45,842 nt of DNA from Candidatus Altimarinota bacterium (GTDB taxonomy: Bacteria; Patescibacteriota; Gracilibacteria; UBA4473): assembly GCA_021736215.1 (NCBI GenBank), contig JAIPGI010000009.1, positions 1 through 45,842 on the forward strand, given 5' to 3'. Positions 40,751 to 45,842 of the stretch are shown here, piece by piece. Under the pieces are notes generated by a model, which was not told the DNA's origin, made no database searches, and was given only the letters and a program-made list of their open reading frames with translations. The stretch's first letter is position 1, and every line of letters starts with the position of its first letter. Both the position numbers and the translations under genes were made by a program.

Positions 40751-40863
40751 CGAGAGGAATTTTAATGAATAATAAATAATGAGCAATGAATATTTTTTTA
40801 AAAAACGAAAGGGTACAATTTCAATTGCCGCTAAATGAGATTATGAGATCTTGCATTTAAAAA

Positions 40864-42324
40864 TTAAAATACCAAATTTCTATCGAGTTTATTTTTGAGT
40901 CGTTTTCCCTGATTTTGTACTTTCCCATGTCCGAGACAAAAATTTTGAAAGTGGACAAGTACTTCACATCCATCACGGAAATCTGCCTCCAACTCCCTCT
41001 TTTCCAAAGAGGGAGAGAATACAATGTCATATCCTTCCATCCAGCGATCTTTTTGTTCATTCGTGAGTTCAAGTACGTTTGTTGTTGCGAAGTGTCCAAA
41101 ATGAATCGCAAAACTAGATGTCATATTTCCATGTTTATCGGCGACTGGAAGACCACATCGACGATGAGGGTGTTTACTAGCGAATGTTCCCGCTTCTGGA
41201 GAAATGAGAAATATCTCTCCATTTTTTTCAATCAAAGATGAATCTTCAAAAATATCTCTATTCAGTCCAAATGTTTTTTGCCATCGAACGAGAATTTCTG
41301 CCGTTTGATTTTTTCTGAGCACAACGGGAGCATTCTTAATTGGCGGGATCATAACCCTGGTTCGATCAAGCGGCTTTGTCTTGGTTATTTTGGCTAAGAA
41401 AAAACATTCAGAATTCCATTTCTTATTTCGTAAATGAGGCCAGATACGTCTGGTATGTTTTGCTATTCTTGAACAAAATTTTTGTTCAAAAAACCGATCT
41501 AATCCCTCTCGCATGGGAATCTCTGAGAAATCTATAGGAAGTAGATCTGCTTCTGGATAAGTATCGAGGAGATGTTGCACGACAGCTTCGTTTTCTTCGG
41601 GTGCTGTTGTACAAGTAGAGTAAATGAGGGTTCCTCCAACTTGTAGCATCTCAAAAGCACTCAAAATAAGTTTTTTTTGAAGTTTTGCAGCTTCAAATAT
41701 ATTTTTCTCCGCCCACATCTTTTGGAAAAAAGAAGAGTCTTTGCGACCGTAACCTTCACTACTACAGGGAGCATCAAGGAGTATCTTGTCAAACTCTTGA
41801 TTAAAAAAATGATAAAGACTTGTGCCGTCATTTTGCATCATTATGGTATTTATAATGCCCATTCGTTCGAGATTTGATGCGAGTTTCGCTGACCGAGAAG
41901 AGCTTGGTTCATTGGCGACGATGACACCAGTATTTTTCATTTTTTGGGCAATGAAGGTCGTTTTGGACCCTGGGGCGGCAGCAACATCGAGAATGATTTC
42001 GTGTGTTTGTGGATTGAGAGCGAGAACGGGAAGCATCGAACTGAGCGACTGTACATAGATTTCTCCCGAAAAGTGTTCCAGAGTTTTCCCGAGCGGGAGC
42101 TCGTGTTGATCGTCTCGTTCTATGAAAAATGCTTCTGGAATGGCAGTAGGGGAGAGATGCCAAGAGGGGGGGCACTTCAACTGCCAATTGTCAATTGCCA
42201 ATTGCGAAAGGCGGATTGTTTTGGGCAGAGGTTCTGTGGCGGACTGAAAAAAATCATCCCACTCATTTTCGGGGAGCAGGGCTTGTATTCGTTCGATAAA
42301 TCGAGAAGGGAATTTGTCTTTCAT
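40864..42324 (-). CDS. RsmB/RsmF-type rRNA (cytosine-5-) methyltransferase
   Basis: A 486-residue SAM-dependent m5C methyltransferase of the NOL1/NOP2/Sun family. The SAM site is ILDVAAAPGSKTTFIAQ; the catalytic Cys motifs are LLDAPCSSEG (PC) and IYSTCTTAPEENE (TC). A PUA-like C-terminal region suggests the RsmF type. Two repeats are read through in frame: CAATTG-type tract at 42178-42206 (residues LAIDNWQL) and the hairpin CTCCCTCTTT-TCC-AAAGAGGGAG at 40993-41015 (SLEKRE). The start overlaps the preceding gene by ATGA. Confidence 0.93.
   Translation of the reverse strand: MKDKFPSRFIERIQALLPENEWDDFFQSATEPLPKTIRLSQLAIDNWQLKCPPSWHLSPTAIPEAFFIERDDQHELPLGKTLEHFSGEIYVQSLSSMLPVLALNPQTHEIILDVAAAPGSKTTFIAQKMKNTGVIVANEPSSSRSAKLASNLERMGIINTIMMQNDGTSLYHFFNQEFDKILLDAPCSSEGYGRKDSSFFQKMWAEKNIFEAAKLQKKLILSAFEMLQVGGTLIYSTCTTAPEENEAVVQHLLDTYPEADLLPIDFSEIPMREGLDRFFEQKFCSRIAKHTRRIWPHLRNKKWNSECFFLAKITKTKPLDRTRVMIPPIKNAPVVLRKNQTAEILVRWQKTFGLNRDIFEDSSLIEKNGEIFLISPEAGTFASKHPHRRCGLPVADKHGNMTSSFAIHFGHFATTNVLELTNEQKDRWMEGYDIVFSPSLEKRELEADFRDGCEVLVHFQNFCLGHGKVQNQGKRLKNKLDRNLVF
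40993..41015. repeat. In-frame hairpin repeat in the methyltransferase gene
   Basis: CTCCCTCTTT-TCC-AAAGAGGGAG, the same hairpin that forms the centre of the repeats at 18692 and 22662. Confidence 0.85.
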
Positions 42325-43922
42325 TTTCTAATGAATCGGTCAGTATGTTCTAATGGGAAGTGAAAAAGTTTTGAAATATCCACATACTTTTCCAGTTCTC
42401 GAGTTTCGAGGGTATTGATAGCCTCAGTCGTGGTATTTTTATGAATTGCTTCCATTATTTGATCTTCGATGTTATCAAGAGGATGTTCGGATGCGTATAA
42501 CTGTAAAACACCTTTCACTCCCTGCACTTTAACGTACGAGAAAACAGATTTTAGAGTGTTATAGAGAATTTTCGTAAATTCAGGTTGATCACTTCGTACA
42601 GACCATAGAGCAAAGATTCCATCTTCCTGAAGTTTTTCCTTCATAATTTGTATATATTCTTGCGTGAAAAGTGGGGAAGATTGAATGATGCCTGGTTCTT
42701 CAACGTCGATAATGATAGCGTCAAATATTTGATCTGTTTGTCGGATAAAATGAGTACCATCCTGATTGAGAAGCGTTACTTTGGGAGAATGAGTAACGTC
42801 TCCATTAAATTCAGCAAAAAATTTTTCTGCTGCCTCAATTACCATAGGATTAACTTCTACAACAGTCAGTGTTTTTACAAAAGGATCTTTTTCGACAGCA
42901 TGAGCAGTAAAACCACACCCCAATCCGATATTGAGAATGTCCCCATTTCCAAGAGAAGGAATATTTTTGACAGTAGTTTCTCCTATATCGAATTCAGCTG
43001 TTGTTAGGAGCGTATTGCACATATCTCGATAATTAATAAAAAGTCCTCGATTTCCTTCCATCCCCCACGCATTATCTCCTACAGTTACAGCGCCAAAAGG
43101 AGATGATTTAGAAAAAATAACGTTTCCGAACCTTCGCTTATCGATTTTATGTCCACCGAGTTCAGGGGCATAAATACTCCCACTCTTTATGGAAACATTG
43201 GGAGCATTAATATGTGGCTGGTCTTTTGAAATAAGTGAATTTTGGGAATAGTTATAATAAGAAAAAAAAAGGAATACCCCTGCTATCAAAATCAGAGCAA
43301 CACGCCAGATGTTTTTTTTCAGAAAAAAGAAAATAACGAGCATATTTGCAAGAACTGGGATGAGGAGAGAATTAGCGAGTCCCATGAATGGAATTAGGAT
43401 AAATCCGGAAATCAGAGCCCCCAGCACCGCTCCCATGGTATCCACGAAATAGACAAAACCAGTATCTTGGGTGCGAGAAGTAAAGTTTTTTTGATACAAT
43501 CCATTAAGGATTGGAAAAGCTCCTCCCAAACAAAATGCAGGTATAAAAAGATAAATCCCAACGAATAAGAATTTTAAAATATTGAGAACATATGCGTTCT
43601 CATTCCAGTTACTTATAGAATCTATAAACAATGGAATAATTTCATGATGTTGAAGGACCCCTATTGCGTAGAGAACAATAAAAATCTGCATCCCCACAAG
43701 TACCTGAATGGAGCGTGATTCTTTGGATTTTACGAAGTGCGCGAATACAAGGCTTGAAAGAGCCAACCCCAAGAGGAAGGCCGATAGCGTGATAGCAGCA
43801 GCATGAGTATTTTCTGCGAAGTACAAAAAAACAACCTTGAGGCTATACATCTCATAAACAAGCGACGTAAATCCAATGAGTGCCGCAGACAGAAGAATGA
43901 CTTTTTTTGTTTTATTTGGCAT
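42321..43922 (-). CDS. Membrane protein with spermidine synthase-like domain
   Basis: A 533-residue protein from ATG 43922 (overlapping rsmA by 11 nt; an upstream start at 44003 is less likely). N-terminal about 230 residues hold seven or more helices (IGFTSLVYEMYSLKVVFLYF, FLLGLALSSLVFAHF, YFVDTMGAVLGALISGF). The C-terminus is a SpeE-like Rossmann methyltransferase-type domain: ILNIGLGCGFTAHAVEK, VEVNPMVIEAAEKFF and IIIDVEEPG. Such membrane-fused SpeE proteins are widespread; polyamine synthesis is not proven. Middle gene of the rsmA operon. Confidence 0.88.
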   Translation of the reverse strand: MPNKTKKVILLSAALIGFTSLVYEMYSLKVVFLYFAENTHAAAITLSAFLLGLALSSLVFAHFVKSKESRSIQVLVGMQIFIVLYAIGVLQHHEIIPLFIDSISNWNENAYVLNILKFLFVGIYLFIPAFCLGGAFPILNGLYQKNFTSRTQDTGFVYFVDTMGAVLGALISGFILIPFMGLANSLLIPVLANMLVIFFFLKKNIWRVALILIAGVFLFFSYYNYSQNSLISKDQPHINAPNVSIKSGSIYAPELGGHKIDKRRFGNVIFSKSSPFGAVTVGDNAWGMEGNRGLFINYRDMCNTLLTTAEFDIGETTVKNIPSLGNGDILNIGLGCGFTAHAVEKDPFVKTLTVVEVNPMVIEAAEKFFAEFNGDVTHSPKVTLLNQDGTHFIRQTDQIFDAIIIDVEEPGIIQSSPLFTQEYIQIMKEKLQEDGIFALWSVRSDQPEFTKILYNTLKSVFSYVKVQGVKGVLQLYASEHPLDNIEDQIMEAIHKNTTTEAINTLETRELEKYVDISKLFHFPLEHTDRFIRK

Positions 43923-44784
43923 GTGCTTGAAAATTGTGAGTGACCTGTTTCCACTCGTCAATAGTAAGTGTTTCGGGGCGTCTATTTCCATCAATAGATC
44001 CAAGGAGAAGTGTCGAATCTGTCCCGAAAAATTTCCCCAAACTATTGCTCAGTTTTTTTCGTTTTTCACTAAATCCAGCGTTTACTACCGTGAAGAAATC
44101 TTTCAGAAGATCTTCGGGGACAAGTGGTTCGGGGCGAATATCGAGTCGGATAACGGCGGAATCTACTTTGGGAGAAGGGGAGAAGCAAATGCGAGGAACT
44201 TGGAAGAGAATTTTGCATTCTGAGAATACCTCCACGGCGATAGACAAAATTGATCTTTTGAATTTCAATCCCGGGATCTGGGGATCTTTGATCCCGGGAT
44301 CTAGGCTGGGAGGAGAAATTTTTTGAGCGACCTCTTTTTGGACCATAAGAATTGCAAATTGGGGTTTATGTTTCGTCTTTTCAAGAATTTTTCGCAAGAT
44401 TGGGGCAGTAATGTTATAGGGGATATTGGCGACTATTGCGTAAGGAAATTCCAATCCCGGGATCTGGGCATCTTTGATCCCGGGATTGGAAAATCTAAGA
44501 GAATCCAAATCCTGATCGAGAATATCTCCTTGAACGAGATGGAAATTTTCCTTGTGTCCGAAGTCTCTTTTTAAGATCTCAACAGCCCTCGGATCAAACT
44601 CTACAGCAGTAAGATTTGCTTTTTTTTCGAGTATTTTGCTCGTGAGAAATCCGAGCCCGGGACCGATTTCGAGGATATTTTTTCCAGTGATATTCCCTGC
44701 TGATGCAATAATTCGATCACGAATTTCCGTGGATTGTAGGAAATTTTGTCCGAGAGATTTTTTGGCAAAACGTTTTTTCATCAT
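43912..44784 (-). CDS. rsmA: 16S rRNA dimethyladenosine transferase RsmA (KsgA) with in-frame palindrome inserts
   Basis: Dimethylates two adjacent adenosines in helix 45 of 16S rRNA. Motifs: FAKKSLGQNFL, SAM site ILEIGPGLGFLTSKIL, and the catalytic VANIPYNITAPIL (NIPY at 120-123). Two insertions with almost the same residues are visible, SNPGIKDAQIPGLE (about 99-112) and SLDPGIKDPQIPGL (about 160-173). They are encoded by palindromic elements at 44451-44489 and 44268-44300, in loops before NIPY and after VQKEVAQKI. The frame is intact and all catalytic parts remain. A GGAAGGAA Shine-Dalgarno and TACAGT (44799-44804) precede the ATG. First gene of the operon. Confidence 0.94.
   Translation of the reverse strand: MMKKRFAKKSLGQNFLQSTEIRDRIIASAGNITGKNILEIGPGLGFLTSKILEKKANLTAVEFDPRAVEILKRDFGHKENFHLVQGDILDQDLDSLRFSNPGIKDAQIPGLEFPYAIVANIPYNITAPILRKILEKTKHKPQFAILMVQKEVAQKISPPSLDPGIKDPQIPGLKFKRSILSIAVEVFSECKILFQVPRICFSPSPKVDSAVIRLDIRPEPLVPEDLLKDFFTVVNAGFSEKRKKLSNSLGKFFGTDSTLLLGSIDGNRRPETLTIDEWKQVTHNFQAHAK
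44268..44300. repeat. Palindromic element in rsmA, copy 2
   Basis: ATCCCGGGATC (44268-44278), 11-nt loop, GATCCCGGGAT (44290-44300). Encodes DPGIKDPQI-type residues. Confidence 0.9.
44451..44489. repeat. Palindromic element in rsmA, copy 1 (39 bp, 13 codons)
   Basis: CCAATCCCGGGATC (44451-44464), 11-nt loop, GATCCCGGGATTGG (44476-44489): a perfect 14-bp stem. The total of 39 bp is a whole number of codons. Confidence 0.92.
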
Positions 44785-44841
44785 TTCCTTCCCACCATAC
44801 TGTATTTCTAAAATGGAGCCAAGGAAGAAGAAAATGGTTTC

Positions 44842-45842
44842 CTAATATTTAATAATATAATTCAAAGTCAAAAATGGTTGCATGACATTGTGAGCAACGC
44901 CACTGCCGTTTGTATTAGTTGCTCCACTAATTGTGGATACTCCTCCGATGAAATCACTAGAAGTACCTTCACGAAAAATAGATTGCATACTTCCACCTGT
45001 CCCTAATACATTATTTCCATAATCTGATTCGTTCGTCTCATCTTGATTGTCAGCCGTATGAACAACAGTACTAATAGTGACCGTTCCATTTGTTAACGTA
45101 TGTGAATGACTGGAAAGCTCTGCAGTACTCAGAGCATGAGATTCTTCTCCGCCCGTTGCTCCCAGTGTCCGATTCGTAAGACCAGATCCCTGTCCTGCTC
45201 CGATCGGGGTACGACCACGTAAATCTGGTACATTAAATGTCGTTGATCCATCTCCCGTCCCGTAGGTCGTGCTGATAGTGGTAAAAAGACTTGCATAAGT
45301 CGTTCGACTTACTGCCGATCCATCGCAGAGGAGCCATCCACTGGGAGCGGATGATCCAGCAAAAGGAAGAACTGTTCCCGTCGGCATGAATCCCGTAATT
45401 CCCGATCCATCTCCGATGAAGGCAGTAGCGGTAACCGTTCCATTGACATCAAGTTTGGTTGCAGGACTTGTTGTTCCGATTCCGACATTGCCATCGTTTT
45501 TCAAAAACAATTGATTTCCACCATCACGGCTACGAAGCAAAAGACCATTACTTGTTCCTTCTGCTGCGATAAGTCCATAAGTAGAACTTCCAGGAGCACT
45601 AATTTGAACCATTCTTCCGGCACTGTCTCTAAAACTACCTAAGGCTGTACCTCCAACAATATCTGTTCCTGAACTGACATCCAATTTGGTTGCAGGCACT
45701 GTGGTTCCGATGCCGACGTTGCTGGAGGAACTGATAGAGATTGAACTATTTTTCTCCCATTTAGAAATGGTTGAGTTGTATGCCAAAATATCACCTCCGG
45801 TAGGTGTCACAATACTTACATCCGATAAGGTAGAGAGGTTTA
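44842..45842 (-). CDS. Tail-collar domain protein with GNVGIGTT repeats, 5' end outside window
   Basis: Open from the right edge to a stop at 44842. At least two repeats of the type SNVGIGTTVPATKLDV and GNVGIGTTSPATKLDV are present, as found in tail-fibre-like surface proteins, then a phage tail collar domain (PF07484: LPFAGSSAPSGWLLCDGSAV and LRGRTPIGAGQGSGL) and a beta-rich tail with HSHTLTNG. Such proteins are common as surface structures outside phages; no other phage gene is adjacent. The start codon lies beyond 45842; a GTG at 45810 is internal. Confidence 0.88.
   Translation of the reverse strand, partial: NLSTLSDVSIVTPTGGDILAYNSTISKWEKNSSISISSSSNVGIGTTVPATKLDVSSGTDIVGGTALGSFRDSAGRMVQISAPGSSTYGLIAAEGTSNGLLLRSRDGGNQLFLKNDGNVGIGTTSPATKLDVNGTVTATAFIGDGSGITGFMPTGTVLPFAGSSAPSGWLLCDGSAVSRTTYASLFTTISTTYGTGDGSTTFNVPDLRGRTPIGAGQGSGLTNRTLGATGGEESHALSTAELSSHSHTLTNGTVTISTVVHTADNQDETNESDYGNNVLGTGGSMQSIFREGTSSDFIGGVSTISGATNTNGSGVAHNVMQPFLTLNYIIKY

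Noticed and set aside
44842-45842. Prophage, from the tail-collar domain
   Set aside because: No capsid, terminase, portal, integrase or lysis gene is near; collar domains and GNVGIGTT repeats are common in ordinary surface proteins.

Overview
The window looks like a chromosome segment of a small-genome, uncultivated bacterium of the Candidate Phyla Radiation (Patescibacteria). Peregrinibacteria is my best guess, from gene style and neighbourhoods rather than from any search. Base composition is moderately AT-rich by eye. UGA is used as a normal stop (for example proC and the U32 gene), which argues against the recoded Gracilibacteria/SR1 lineages. Only one RNA gene is clear, a tRNA-Pro(UGG). 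No CRISPR array or intact prophage is visible.

Layout. 1-1940: 5' part of a DUF11-repeat surface protein with a small membrane protein before it. 2022-3118: dnaJ behind a CIRCE-like operator. 3144-9687: a 47-codon basic ORF with its own promoter, an amidase-SpoIID cell-wall fusion, an SLH-like/S41 protease and a polyprenyl-phosphate sugar transferase. 9798-14791: a small unknown, infB, a U32 family gene and an AI-2E/PerM-type membrane protein. 14842-16165: an unknown charged protein, then a truncated tRNA-Pro copy, a GIY-YIG ORF and the intact tRNA-Pro. 16264-23470: cell-surface genes (DUF3352-like, a five-LamG protein, a TSP3-type protein), two of which start inside copies of one repeat. 23629-28422: a riboflavin kinase/5-formyl-THF cyclo-ligase fusion, nusA, a MITE-like repeat, a queuosine-precursor transporter, an unknown and a broken RAYT transposase. 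28491-34485: prfA and a divergent DAHP synthase, an ECF-like sigma factor, and a secG, peptide-binding protein, ruvX operon. 34560-38342: proB, proA and proC, then a TfoX C-domain gene. 38343-40786: repeat-rich DNA with small membrane and secreted proteins, including a lipoprotein with Kazal- and Kunitz-like modules. 40864-44784: an overlapping operon rsmA, spermidine-synthase-like membrane protein, RsmB/RsmF-type methyltransferase. 44842-end: the C-terminal part of a tail-collar/'GNVGIGTT' repeat protein.

Three themes recur. First, many promoters put the -10 box only 6-12 nt before the start codon, so the mRNAs should be leaderless or almost so (dnaJ, infB, proB, proA, prfA, sigma factor, yhhQ-like, DUF1622 and others). 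Genes with an AGGAG-type Shine-Dalgarno are the minority. Second, short palindromic elements, several with a 13-14 bp stem and an 11-nt loop whose arms are themselves palindromic, sit inside coding sequences without breaking the frame (twice in rsmA, once in the TSP3-type gene, a short form in the riboflavin kinase domain). They resemble the logic of Rickettsia palindromic elements. RAYT relics lie nearby, and one relic itself carries such palindromes. Third, a second repeat family supplies start codons and the first residues of signal peptides to two surface genes.
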